Below are positions 32,241 to 40,337 of a stretch of 64,000 nucleotides of DNA, piece after piece (the stretch's first letter is position 1; each line of letters begins with the position of its first letter). The stretch is taken from contig NZ_SMFZ01000002.1 in assembly GCF_004339565.1 (NCBI RefSeq), positions 1,488,001 to 1,552,000 on the forward strand, in the 5' to 3' direction. The position numbers and the translations under genes are program-made. Origin of the DNA: Pseudonocardia endophytica (lineage in GTDB: Bacteria > Actinomycetota > Actinomycetes > Mycobacteriales > Pseudonocardiaceae). The notes under the pieces were generated by a model. That model saw only the letters and a program-made list of their open reading frames with translations. It ran no database searches and was not told the DNA's origin.

Positions 32241-33039
32241 GTGAGCGAGGAAACGACCAGGATCCCCGGCCTGCAGACCGTCTGGCAGCTCGCGACGCAG
32301 GTCGGCCGCATCGCGTCGACGACGGCGGGTCTGGCCGGCGAGACCGGGCGGGTCGTCGCCGGAACGTCCGAGGTGGAGCCCGAGAAGGGCGACAAGCGCT
32401 TCCGGGACCCGACTTGGGACGACCACCCGCTCTACCGCAGGCTCAAGCAGGAGTACCTCGCCTGCCAGCAGGCGATCGACGGGTTCGTGAAGGGCGCCGA
32501 CCTGAACTGGCGCGACAAGGAGCGCGTCCAGTTCGTCGCCGACGTCCTGACCTCGGCGTTGTCCCCGACGAACTCGCTGTTCGGCAACCCGGCCGCGCTC
32601 AAGCGCGCGTTCGAGACCGGCGGCGGCAGCGTGCTGGCCGGCCTGCGCAACTGGGCGGGGGACCTGCGCACCAACAAGGGCATGCCGTCGCACATCTTCG
32701 AGGACGCGCTCGTCGTCGGCCGGGATCTCGCACTCTCCCCGGGCGCCGTCGTGGACCGCGACGAGGTCGCCGAGGTCATCCAGTACACGCCGACGACGGC
32801 GACGGTCCACGAGCGACCGCTCGTGATCGTCGTGCCGCAGATCAACAAGTACGTGAGGTCACCGGCTCGCCCGACGTGAACCTGATGGGCCTGTGCGCGG
32901 GCGGGATCACCGCGGCGGCGGCGCTGAACCACCTGGCCGCGACCGGCGACGAGCGCAGCAGGCGCCGAAGAAGCCGGGCAACACGACGCACCCGGCGATC
33001 ACCGAGGCGCCAGGGACCTACGTGTTCGAGGAGGTCTGA
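32241..33039 (+). pseudogene. phaC: decayed polyhydroxyalkanoate synthase (phaC)
   Basis: The N-terminal 210 residues read as PhaC: VAGTSEVEPEKGDKRFRDP, DHPLYRRLKQEYLA, LSPTNSLFGNPAALKRA, VIQYTP and VVPQINKY. The frame then ends at 32879. The nucleophile region GLCAGGITAAAALNHLAATGDE follows in another frame (about 32862-32950), and a third frame gives the C-terminal QAPKKPGNTTHPA and YVFEEV up to the TGA at 33037-33039. The roughly 60 residues before, and 200 after, the GLCAGG box are missing, so two internal deletions have removed the active centre. GGAGG precedes GTG 32241. The remnant cannot make PHA. Confidence 0.85.
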
Positions 33040-33572
33040 CCGGCCAGGACGGTCGCCGCCAGCGCGATCCGGTGATCCTTCGTCCACGGTGGACCGAGCG
33101 TCGCCCTCGGCCCGGACAGGACGGTCTCGCCCACGATGCGCGTCGCCCGATCGAGCACCGAGCCCGCGTCGAACACGTGCACGTCCCAGCCCCGCGCGCG
33201 GGCGACGTCGTCGAGGACCTGCCGGTACATGACGGAGTCCGCCCGCGCCTCGTACGGGACGCGGCGGACGACGGCGATGTCGGTCGGGAAGTCGAGCGGC
33301 CATGCGCGCAGCGAGAGCGAGACGATCGGGTCCCCGACGTCGGCGGCGAGCGCGTCGAGGGACGCGGACGTCGCACGCACGGCGGACGCCCGGACGTCGG
33401 ACACGAGGGCGGCCAGCGCGTCGTCGGAGAGATCGACGCCGTCGTGGTGCACCGGCGCCGGCGGCGTGCCGGGCTCGACCAGTTCGATCCGCCGCCGGTC
33501 GACGACCCGGAAATCGGGAGCGGCCGTGACCGCGACAGCCCAGCCGAAGTGGTGCGCGATGCCGACCCGCAT
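33018..33572 (-). CDS. conserved hypothetical protein
   Basis: 184-aa soluble protein of a type found in other actinobacteria. It opens MRVGIAHHFGWAVAVTAAPDF, then alternates strand and helix (RIELVEPGTPPAPVHH, LDALAADVGDPIVSLSLRAWP, ADSVMYRQVLDDVARARGW, HVFDAGSVLDRATRIVG). This resembles a small Rossmann-like or RNase-H-like fold, but I cannot assign it. Conserved DxG/S pairs could bind phosphate. Its 3' end overlaps the phaC remnant by 22 bp on the opposite strand. Confidence 0.75.
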   Translation of the reverse strand: MRVGIAHHFGWAVAVTAAPDFRVVDRRRIELVEPGTPPAPVHHDGVDLSDDALAALVSDVRASAVRATSASLDALAADVGDPIVSLSLRAWPLDFPTDIAVVRRVPYEARADSVMYRQVLDDVARARGWDVHVFDAGSVLDRATRIVGETVLSGPRATLGPPWTKDHRIALAATVLAGQTSSNT

Positions 33573-33597
33573 GGCTCAGTGTCGCAGGGTGGTGCCC

Positions 33598-34062
33598 ATG
33601 GACCGCATCCACTCGGTGGCCGTCGTCGGTGTCGTCGTGCGGGACGACGGGCGCGTGCTGGCCGCCCGTCGCCGTGACAACGGCCGGTGGGAGCCACCCG
33701 GCGGGGTGCTCGAGTCCGGCGAGACGTTCGAGGCCGGCGTCGCGCGCGAGGTCCTCGAGGAGACCGGTGTGACGGTCGCCGTCGAACGCCTGACGGGCGT
33801 CTACAAGAACGTCGTGCGCGACGTCGTCGTGCTCGCCTACCGCTGTCGTCCGGTTGCGGGCGATGCGGGACCGCGGGAGGAGACGTCCGCCGTCGCGTGG
33901 CTGACAGCGGACGAGGCCCGTGCCGCCATGCCGCAGGCCTTCGCCGCTCGCGTGCTCGACGCACTGGCCGGCGGCGGCGGGCCTCCGGCGTCGCGCGCCC
34001 ACGACGGCAGCCGCGTGATCGGCGGGGCCGGGCCGCCGGACCCGCCGTCCGGCGAGGCGTGA
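33598..34062 (+). CDS. NUDIX hydrolase
   Basis: 154-aa NUDIX protein. The box G-x5-E-x7-REV-x-EE-x-G-V is complete (GGVLESGETFEAGVAREVLE and ETGV, about residues 36-59), so the metal-binding glutamates are present. It likely hydrolyses a nucleoside-diphosphate-linked compound; the substrate is not readable. A Gly/Pro-rich tail of about 30 residues follows the domain. ATG 33598 is the likely start (GTG 33592 possible). It is divergent from the hypothetical gene at 33572 by 25 bp. Confidence 0.9.
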   Translation: MDRIHSVAVVGVVVRDDGRVLAARRRDNGRWEPPGGVLESGETFEAGVAREVLEETGVTVAVERLTGVYKNVVRDVVVLAYRCRPVAGDAGPREETSAVAWLTADEARAAMPQAFAARVLDALAGGGGPPASRAHDGSRVIGGAGPPDPPSGEA

Positions 34063-34181
34063 CCGCGAAAACCGCGGGTGATCGTCGGTAGCGGCGAGCG
34101 GCCGAGAACGCAACGATGCACCTGCACCGTGTGGCGCGCGTCATGCGACCAGTCAGCGCTCTTCAGCGCAGAGGAGGACCG

Positions 34182-35357
34182 ATGGGCATCTCAGTCGACG
34201 GCAGCGGCATCGACCGCGTACTGCAGGCGGCCGTGGACAACGGCGCCGTCCCGCACGTCGCCGCGATCGCGGCGGACCGGGACGGCGTTCTCTACGAGTT
34301 CGGGGCGGGCCCGCGGGCCGCGGGGGAGAGCGACCAGGTCTCCACGTCCACCCACTTCCGGATCATGTCGATGACCAAGATGGTCGCGACGACGGCGGCG
34401 CTGCAGCAGCGCGAGCGCGGCGAGCTGGACTTCGACGCGCCGGTCGAGAACTACGTCCCGGAGTTCGCGAACCTCCAGGTCCTCGAGGGCTTCGACGGCG
34501 ACCGGCCGAAGCTCCGTGCCCCGAAGACCAAGGCCACGGTCAAGCACCTGGTGACGCACACATCGGGGCTCGGGTACTGGTTCTGGAACGAGGACATCAA
34601 GCGCTGGGAGGAGCTGACCGGCACGCCGAACGTCGTGCCAGGCGACATGTCCGCGTTCACCGCCCCGCTGGTGCACGACCCTGGTGAGCGCTACACGTAC
34701 GGCATCAACACCGACTGGCTCGGCCGCGTCGTCGAGGCCGTCGCAGGCACGACGCTCGACGTGGTGGTCAAGGAGGGCATCACCGGCCCGCTCGGCATGA
34801 ACGACACCGAGTTCGCCCTCAGCGACTCCCAGCAGGGCAACAAGACCCCGGTGCACATGAAGGGCGAGGACGGGGCGTGGTTCTCGGCCGGCAACGTCCT
34901 GCCGGACGACCCGCAGTGGTGGGCCGGTGGGCACGGCCTGCACTCCACGCCGCGCGACTACATCCGGTTCGAGCGGGCGCTGTTACGCAACGGCGAGCTC
35001 GACGGCGAGCGGATACTGAAGTCCGAGACCGTCGACGAGGCGTTCACGAACCAGATCGGCGACCTGGACTTCCCGCACGCGATCGCGTCCGCCGACGACC
35101 CGATCACCGGTCCGTTCAACCTCGGCCCCGGCTGGAAGTGGGGCTGGGGCCTGCTGCTCAACACCGAGGACCAGCCCGGCGGACGGCGGGCAGGCACCGG
35201 CGCGTGGGCGGGCCTGTTCAACACGCACTTCTTCGTGGACCGCACGACCGGCATCTGCGCGTCGATCTACTCGAACTCGCTGCCGTTCATCACGCCGGAG
35301 GCGCTCGGCCTGTACGGCGAGTTCGAGCAGGCGCTGTACGCCGGCATCCGCCAGTAG
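34182..35357 (+). CDS. serine hydrolase of the beta-lactamase (class C/EstB-like) family
   Basis: 391-aa serine hydrolase. The nucleophile motif SMTK (SxxK) is at about residues 64-67 within FRIMSMTKMVATTAAL, the Tyr motif YGIN at about 173-176 (ERYTYGINTDWLG), and a late GGHGLHSTPRDYIRFERALL block. No signal peptide is seen, so it is probably cytoplasmic and acts as an esterase or peptidase rather than a beta-lactamase. GAGGA precedes the ATG. The physiological ester is unknown. It stands alone upstream of the cold-shock gene. Confidence 0.88.
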   Translation: MGISVDGSGIDRVLQAAVDNGAVPHVAAIAADRDGVLYEFGAGPRAAGESDQVSTSTHFRIMSMTKMVATTAALQQRERGELDFDAPVENYVPEFANLQVLEGFDGDRPKLRAPKTKATVKHLVTHTSGLGYWFWNEDIKRWEELTGTPNVVPGDMSAFTAPLVHDPGERYTYGINTDWLGRVVEAVAGTTLDVVVKEGITGPLGMNDTEFALSDSQQGNKTPVHMKGEDGAWFSAGNVLPDDPQWWAGGHGLHSTPRDYIRFERALLRNGELDGERILKSETVDEAFTNQIGDLDFPHAIASADDPITGPFNLGPGWKWGWGLLLNTEDQPGGRRAGTGAWAGLFNTHFFVDRTTGICASIYSNSLPFITPEALGLYGEFEQALYAGIRQ

Positions 35358-35486
35358 GACGCACCCACGTGCGGGCCAGACCGCTCCCGGCCGTCGCAGC
35401 AGTTGACAGCACATGTCCGCTGAGCGAACCGGCCCGGCATGGGTAGGGTCGTGCCCGTAGGACGCCGGCAAGGTGAGGAGACCCGG

Positions 35487-35690
35487 ATGCCACAGGGCAC
35501 CGTCAAGTGGTTCAACGCGGAGAAGGGGTACGGCTTCATCACCCCCGAGGGGGGAGGAGCGGACCTGTTCGTGCACTTCAGCGCGATCCAGGCCTCCGGG
35601 TACCGGTCCCTGGAAGAGGGCCAGTCCGTGACCTTCGAGGTCACGCAGGGACAGAAGGGCCCCCAGGCGTCCGACGTCGTTCCGGGTTGA
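35487..35690 (+). CDS. cspA: cold-shock protein (CspA family)
   Basis: 67-aa single cold-shock domain. RNP1 is KGYGFIT (residues 13-19) and RNP2 LFVHFSAI (about 27-34). It begins MPQGTVKWFNAEKGYGFI and ends in VTQGQKGPQASDVVPG. It binds single-stranded RNA/DNA as an RNA chaperone. AGGTGAGGAG precedes the ATG. A strong terminator hairpin begins 9 bp after the stop, so the unit is monocistronic. Which family member it is (cold-induced or constitutive) cannot be told. Confidence 0.96.
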   Translation: MPQGTVKWFNAEKGYGFITPEGGGADLFVHFSAIQASGYRSLEEGQSVTFEVTQGQKGPQASDVVPG

Positions 35691-35698
35691 TCCGGTTC

Positions 35699-35724
35699 GC
35701 GGCCCCGCCGACCGGCGGGGCCGC
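35699..35724 (+). terminator. hairpin terminator after cspA
   Basis: GCGGCCCCGCC (35699-35709) pairs perfectly with GGCGGGGCCGC (35714-35724), with loop GACC. It could also end the convergent gene stopping at 35737. Confidence 0.8.
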
Positions 35725-35736
35725 GATCGGACCGGC

Positions 35737-36027
35737 TCAGTCCTTCGCCGGATCCTCCAGCTCGTACCACGGCACCAGCCCCAGCGCCCCGTTCAGGCCG
35801 GGCATCGGTGGGCCCTGGGCCGTGAGCCCGCGCTCCTCGTCGCGCGCCACGATCATCCAGCGGCCCGCGGTGTCGACGCTCATCTCGATCTCGACCGTCT
35901 GGTCCTCGCCGTCCGAGGTGCGCGCGCGGTAGGCCCTGCACCGGGCCGCGATCTCCCAGATCTGCGCGTCCGCCAGCTGCGGGACGTTCTCCAGCGCTTC
36001 CAGGACGTCGACGTCACGGGTTGCCAT
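35737..36027 (-). CDS. hypothetical protein
   Basis: 96-aa soluble protein: an N-terminal helix (DVLEALENVPQLADAQIWEIAARC), then three probable beta strands (TVEIEMSVDTAGRWMIVARDE) and a loop ending GLVPWYELEDPAKD. No known domain recognised. It is convergent with cspA and 21 bp downstream of a TetR gene on the same strand, so it may share that transcript. Confidence 0.7.
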   Translation of the reverse strand: MATRDVDVLEALENVPQLADAQIWEIAARCRAYRARTSDGEDQTVEIEMSVDTAGRWMIVARDEERGLTAQGPPMPGLNGALGLVPWYELEDPAKD

Positions 36028-36048
36028 GGATCCGGACGGTAGCGGAGA

Positions 36049-36687
36049 TCACCCCGCGAGACGCAGCTCCAGTCCCGCGATCAGCAGGTCGATCTTGCTG
36101 GTGGTCCACTTGACCGGCGGGTCGTCCAGTGTCTCGCCGATGGCGTCGCGGATCCGCTCGTCGAGCGCGACCGGCGTGTCGGTCGTCTGCTGGCGACGGC
36201 GGACCAGACCGGCCCCGCGGTCGGTTGCCGTGACCCACGGCATGACGACGGTCTCGAGCGCGGCGTTCGCGCCGATCGCGGCGTCCGCCGGGGAGAAGCC
36301 GGCCTCGAGCATCAGGTCGGTCATCTGCTGGTAGGCCTCGATCCCGCGGCGCGGCAGCTCCGGCAGACGGACGATCGCCGCCGCCAGCCCGGGGTGCCGG
36401 GAGAACAGCTCGAAGATGACCGAGCACGTCCCCCGGACGTGGTCCTGCCACGGTCCGGTCGGCTCGGGGAACTTGGCCTCCTCCAGCACGTCCTCCACCA
36501 GGGCGGCCAGCAGGGCCTCCAGGCTCGGGAAGTGGCGGTAGAAGGTCGAGTACTTCACCCCGACCTTCGCGGTGACGGCACCGACGGTCAGTCCGGGAAA
36601 CCCGATCTCCCGGGCGGCTCCCAACAGCGCGGTCCGATCCGTCAGCGGCGGCCGCCCCGTCCGCCGTGCAGTCTTCACCTCGGTCAC
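36049..36687 (-). CDS. TetR-family regulator
   Basis: 212-aa TetR-family protein. The HTH lies near residues 10-55 (RPPLTDRTALLGAAREIGFPG, VGAVTAKVGVKYSTFYRHFPSLEALLAAL). The ligand domain has VIFELFSRHPGLAAAIVRLPE and a C-terminal LTSKIDLLIAGLE-type helix. A TATCAT hexamer (36700-36695) 7 nt before the GTG at 36687 suggests a leaderless mRNA; a TTG at 36711 is possible. A perfect 9+9 bp dyad (36717-36740) just upstream is the likely autoregulatory operator. No divergent gene is present. Confidence 0.85.
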   Translation of the reverse strand: MTEVKTARRTGRPPLTDRTALLGAAREIGFPGLTVGAVTAKVGVKYSTFYRHFPSLEALLAALVEDVLEEAKFPEPTGPWQDHVRGTCSVIFELFSRHPGLAAAIVRLPELPRRGIEAYQQMTDLMLEAGFSPADAAIGANAALETVVMPWVTATDRGAGLVRRRQQTTDTPVALDERIRDAIGETLDDPPVKWTTSKIDLLIAGLELRLAG

Positions 36688-36716
36688 GCCCCGAATGATA
36701 CGCACACTCAAACGGA

Positions 36717-36740
36717 TAGTCGTCGAGGTACCGACGACTA
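36717..36740. promoter_or_regulatory. candidate TetR operator
   Basis: TAGTCGTCG (36717-36725) and CGACGACTA (36732-36740) form a perfect 9-bp inverted repeat around AGGTAC. It lies over the -35 region of the TetR gene at 36049-36687. Confidence 0.7.
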
Positions 36741-36846
36741 CGATGAACGGCGGAGATCTGTTGCGTCACATCATCTCGTACCCGTCAAAGCCACGATCGC
36801 TCCGCGCAGTCGCCCGAACGCGCGTGGTGATCCGGAGCCCCTGTCG

Positions 36847-38478
36847 TCAACGCTGGACGTCCCGCCTCCCGACGGAGATCCGTCCGATCGCCTCCAGGGA
36901 CGGGGATCCCGGGTCCCAGTACTGCCCGTGGGCCGCTGTGGGTGACGTCTCGTCGTCGTCGGTGTCGGGATCGTCGGCCGCCGGCCCGAGCGTGCCGGGC
37001 GCCGACGCGAACACCTCCGCGCCGAACGCGGGATCCGTCGGGTCGGTGCCGTAGGCCAGCTGCCGCGCCTGCGGGAACGGGTCCGACGTGCCTGCCGCGG
37101 GCGCGCCCGGGATGTGGTTGATCGGGTCGTTGCCCGCGACCGTGGCCCACACCTGGGCCGGGTCCATCCGGAGGTCGGTGACGTCGCCACGGGTGCCGGT
37201 CCCCGGGCTCCCGACGAGCACGAGGTCGTCGGCGGCCAGCCGGCCGGTCGCCGCCGCACGTCCGGCCACGAGCGAGCCGTAGCTGTGCCCGAGCACGGTC
37301 AGCCGGGCGCGGTCGTCCGGCCCGGTCGCGCGCAGGCCGTCCTGGAAGCGGACGAGCGCCGCACCGCCGTCGTGCGCCGCCCGGTCGCCCGCGGCGGCGG
37401 GAAGTGACGACGGGGCGCGGTAGCCGATCCACGTGACCGCGGCCGTGTCGGCACCCGGGTCCGCGGCCCTGGCCGCACCCGCGACGGCGTCCGAGCGCGA
37501 CAGGTCGATGCCGACGGCCCCGAGCCCGGCCCCGACGCCCGGGACGTAGGTGACGACGTTGTCGCTGCGGTCCGGGTCGCCCGCCGCGACGACGGCGCGT
37601 CCGTCGCCGTCGGTGTCGAAGCCCAGCAGCAACGTGCCCGGGAGCGCGAGCCTGCGCTCCAGGACGTCGATGCCGTCCAGCGCGTCGTCGATCCGGTCCC
37701 GCTCGACACCGTCGCCGATGCCGTCCAGCCGCATCCGCCGTCGTCGCAGCCGGATGCGCTCGCCGTCCAGCCGCATGCGGTTCGCGCGATCCCGGTCGAC
37801 GGTGGGGATGCCGTCCGTCTCGCCGATGCGATCGGGGTGCTCACTCACGAGCCGGTCGCGCTCGGTGGCAGGCAGCCGTCGCCACCAGTCGGTGACGGCT
37901 GCGGGCGCGGTCCCGTCGGGCGGGATGCCGTCCGGAGGAAGCGATCCACCGGGCGGCGGCCGGTCCGGATCCGCGGGCGCGAGCCGATGCAGCGCCTCGA
38001 CGGTCTCGGCGTCCGACCGGGCCGCGTCGTCCAGCGCGTCGGCGATCACGCCGGAGACCCGGCGGGCCTCGCGCAGGTACGCGTCCAGCAGTCCCACCGC
38101 CCCGGGGCCGGACAGCGCGGATCCCAGCACCGGCAGCACCGTGCCGTCGTCGGTCACCCGTGCGACGACGGGGTTCACGCCGGCGACGGCCTCGCGGACC
38201 CGCTGTTGGGCGGCCATCACGGTGCCGGCGTGTCGGCCCAGCACGGCGGCGACGGCGGCCGCACGATCGGCCGCGGCGTCGAGCTCGCCGACGAGCTCGT
38301 CGCGACGTCGCGTGGCCGCGCGGGCGTCGGCGCCGCCCCACGTCTCCGCGAGCCGGGCGCCCGTGGCGCGCAACCGGTCCGCGCGGTCGGCCAGGTCGTG
38401 GGCGAGACCGTCCCATGCCCGTGCCTGGTGCAGCCACGCCGTCGGGTCGACGTCGACGAGGTCGGTGTAGGTCGGCAC
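36847..38478 (-). CDS. DUF1023 alpha/beta hydrolase with ESX-like N-terminal helices
   Basis: 543-aa protein. The N-terminal 150 residues are helical, with a WGGADARAATRRRDEL turn (about 47-62) like WXG100 helical hairpins. A Pro/Asp-rich linker follows. The C-terminal half is a DUF1023 alpha/beta hydrolase with nucleophile motif GHSYGS (about residue 400), GYRAPSSLP, VLVGSPGTG and a late HGQYWDPGS that may supply the His. The gene lies 7 bp after a 99-aa ESX-like gene. In actinobacteria such pairs are candidate type VII secretion substrates; no secretion apparatus gene is in the window. Function inferred only at fold level. Confidence 0.82.
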   Translation of the reverse strand: MPTYTDLVDVDPTAWLHQARAWDGLAHDLADRADRLRATGARLAETWGGADARAATRRRDELVGELDAAADRAAAVAAVLGRHAGTVMAAQQRVREAVAGVNPVVARVTDDGTVLPVLGSALSGPGAVGLLDAYLREARRVSGVIADALDDAARSDAETVEALHRLAPADPDRPPPGGSLPPDGIPPDGTAPAAVTDWWRRLPATERDRLVSEHPDRIGETDGIPTVDRDRANRMRLDGERIRLRRRRMRLDGIGDGVERDRIDDALDGIDVLERRLALPGTLLLGFDTDGDGRAVVAAGDPDRSDNVVTYVPGVGAGLGAVGIDLSRSDAVAGAARAADPGADTAAVTWIGYRAPSSLPAAAGDRAAHDGGAALVRFQDGLRATGPDDRARLTVLGHSYGSLVAGRAAATGRLAADDLVLVGSPGTGTRGDVTDLRMDPAQVWATVAGNDPINHIPGAPAAGTSDPFPQARQLAYGTDPTDPAFGAEVFASAPGTLGPAADDPDTDDDETSPTAAHGQYWDPGSPSLEAIGRISVGRRDVQR

Positions 38479-38485
38479 GGCCCGG

Positions 38486-38785
38486 TCAGCCCGCCCGCAG
38501 GCGGTCCGCGACGGCGCCGTCGGCCGTCCGCCACGCGTCGGCCGCCGCGCGCATCGCGTTCCCCTGGCCGACGACCTCGTCGGCGTGCCGCACGATGTCC
38601 GACCGCCAGAGCTCGGCCAGCCGGGCCGTGGCGCCGACCGACGAGAACCCCGCGGAGAACGCGGGATCCGTGCGGAGCGCGTCCGGGGAGCGCATCGCGT
38701 CGGCCAGTGCCGTACCGAGCTCGACCAGCTCGGAGCCGGCCGCGTCGAGATCGACCGGGTTCACCCGCACGTCGGGCTCGACCAT
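38486..38785 (-). CDS. small ESX/WXG100-like protein
   Basis: 99-aa helical protein: VDLDAAGSELVELGTALADAM, a turn region, then ATARLAELWRSDIVRHADEV and NAMRAAADAWRTADGAVAD. The size and two-helix pattern fit the WXG100 superfamily, but the turn reads WRS rather than WxG, so it is a divergent member. GGGAGG precedes the ATG at 38785. It is the first gene of a pair with the DUF1023 hydrolase and may be its partner or chaperone. Confidence 0.72.
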   Translation of the reverse strand: MVEPDVRVNPVDLDAAGSELVELGTALADAMRSPDALRTDPAFSAGFSSVGATARLAELWRSDIVRHADEVVGQGNAMRAAADAWRTADGAVADRLRAG

Positions 38786-39001
38786 CGCGACCTCCCTCAC
38801 GTCGTACGTCACCGCGGAGAACCGAGCCTGGCATCCGGACACCCGCCCCCGTGGGCGTACGACGGAAACGGGGTTGCACCCGTTATCGCCCCGACCGCGA
38901 GTCGATCATGGCGGGGCGGTCGTGCGATCATCTGGCCGGACGGACCCGCGCACGCCATGATGGTCGGCGGTTCCCGGCGGACCGGAAGGGAGTGAGCGCG
39001 G

Positions 39002-39439
39002 GTGGTCAGCGTGGAGCGCGTCATGTCGGTGTCGACGCCGGCCGAGACCGTGCTCGGCTACCTCGCCGACTTCGGGCACGCCGAGGTCTGGGACCCGGGC
39101 ACCCGCTCCTGCACCCGCGCCGACGACGGCGGCCCCGTGGACGTCGGAAGCACGTGGCGCAACATCTCGGTGTTCAACGGGCGCGAGACCGAGCTGACCT
39201 ACCGCCTGGTCACCCGGACGTCGAACCGCCTGACGTTCGTCGGGGAGAACAGCACCGTCACGGCGACCGACGAGATCCACGTCGAGAAGTCCGACGACGG
39301 CGGCAGCACCGTCACCTACCACACGGACCTCAGGTTCAAGGGCCTGGTCAAGCTGGCCGCGCCGTTCCTGAGGCGCGAGATCGAGCGCCTGGGTGACGAG
39401 CTGGAACGGACGCTCCCCCCGGTGCTCGAGCGGCTCTAA
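39002..39439 (+). CDS. SRPBCC-family protein (polyketide cyclase/START-like)
   Basis: 145-aa protein with the helix-grip SRPBCC pattern: a first strand VSVERVMSVSTPAETVLGYLADF, strands with STWRNISVFNGRETELTYRLV, RLTFVGENSTVTATDEIHVE and STVTYHTDLRFKGLVKLAAPFL, and a long C-terminal helix. The family binds hydrophobic ligands; here the role is unknown. The preceding 216-bp gap (38786-39001) shows only a GTCGTACG/CGTACGAC pair (38801-38808, 38856-38863). The stop overlaps that of iclR on the other strand (39436-39439). Confidence 0.8.
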   Translation: MVSVERVMSVSTPAETVLGYLADFGHAEVWDPGTRSCTRADDGGPVDVGSTWRNISVFNGRETELTYRLVTRTSNRLTFVGENSTVTATDEIHVEKSDDGGSTVTYHTDLRFKGLVKLAAPFLRREIERLGDELERTLPPVLERL

Positions 39440-40212
39440 CGCAACCAATGCCCCATGCGCCGGCTGATCTCCTCACCGGCCGCGACGGTGTCCGCCGTGA
39501 TCTCCTCGATCCGGTCCGGCGGGAGGCGGTAGGCCGGACCGGACACCGAGAGCGCGGCCACCACCGTGCCCGAGTGGTCCCGGATCGGCGCCGCGACGGC
39601 GTTCAGCCCGACCTCCCACTCCTCGAGCGCCCACGCGTAGCCGAGCGACGTCACGTCGTCGAGGTCGGCGGCCAGCTTGGCCGGCGTGACGAGCGTGCGC
39701 GGCGTCGTGCGCACCAGGTCCTTCAGCAGCTCGGCGCGGTCGGCGGGGTCGACGGCGGCGAGCAGCACCTTGCCGCTGGCCGTGCTGTGCAGCGGGGTGA
39801 TCCGGCCCAGCCAGTTGTAGGTGGTCACGGTCGACGGGCCCCGGGCCTGGTCGACGTTCACCGCGACGCCCTGGTCGAGGATCGCGATGTTGACCGTCTC
39901 GGCGAGCCGGGCCGCCAGCTCCTCGCACACCGACCGGCCCTGCTGCGTCACCTCGAGCCGCTCGGACACGCGCCCGGCCAGCGGGATCAGCCCGAACCCG
40001 AGCCGGTACTTGCCGCGGTCGCCGATCTGCTCGGCCAGCCCGCGCTCCTCCAACGCCCCGAGCAGGCGGAACGCGGTGGACTTGTGCACGTCGAGCTCGC
40101 CCGCGATCTCGCTGACGCCCGCCTCTCCACGCCGCGCGAGGATCTCCAGCACGGTGATCGCCCGGTCCACGGACTGGACACCCGTCTCGCGCCCCCGCGT
40201 CGGGTTGCTCAT
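39436..40212 (-). CDS. IclR-family regulator of the choline/betaine operon
   Basis: 258-aa IclR-type regulator. The winged helix is at about residues 12-75 (VQSVDRAITVLEILARRGEAG, IAGELDVHKSTAFRLLGALEE). The ligand domain has PLHSTASGKVLLAA and GYAWALEEWEVGLNAVAAPI (about 135-225). It is divergent from the choline oxidation operon, its probable target. TAGGGT (40224-40219) 6 nt before the ATG with no ribosome site suggests a leaderless mRNA. GTCCG-ATC-CGGAC (40285-40297) in the 125-bp spacer is a possible operator. The inducer (choline or betaine) is inferred. Confidence 0.88.
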   Translation of the reverse strand: MSNPTRGRETGVQSVDRAITVLEILARRGEAGVSEIAGELDVHKSTAFRLLGALEERGLAEQIGDRGKYRLGFGLIPLAGRVSERLEVTQQGRSVCEELAARLAETVNIAILDQGVAVNVDQARGPSTVTTYNWLGRITPLHSTASGKVLLAAVDPADRAELLKDLVRTTPRTLVTPAKLAADLDDVTSLGYAWALEEWEVGLNAVAAPIRDHSGTVVAALSVSGPAYRLPPDRIEEITADTVAAGEEISRRMGHWLR

Positions 40213-40337
40213 GGCGCAACCCTACTCACGTCCGTCGCGGAGCGGGTGACCGCACGTGCGCGGGGCGTCCGTTCGTACCCCGGTGTCCGATCCGGACGGG
40301 TCTTGCGCTGCACAACTCTCCGGTACAGAGTCGTCCG

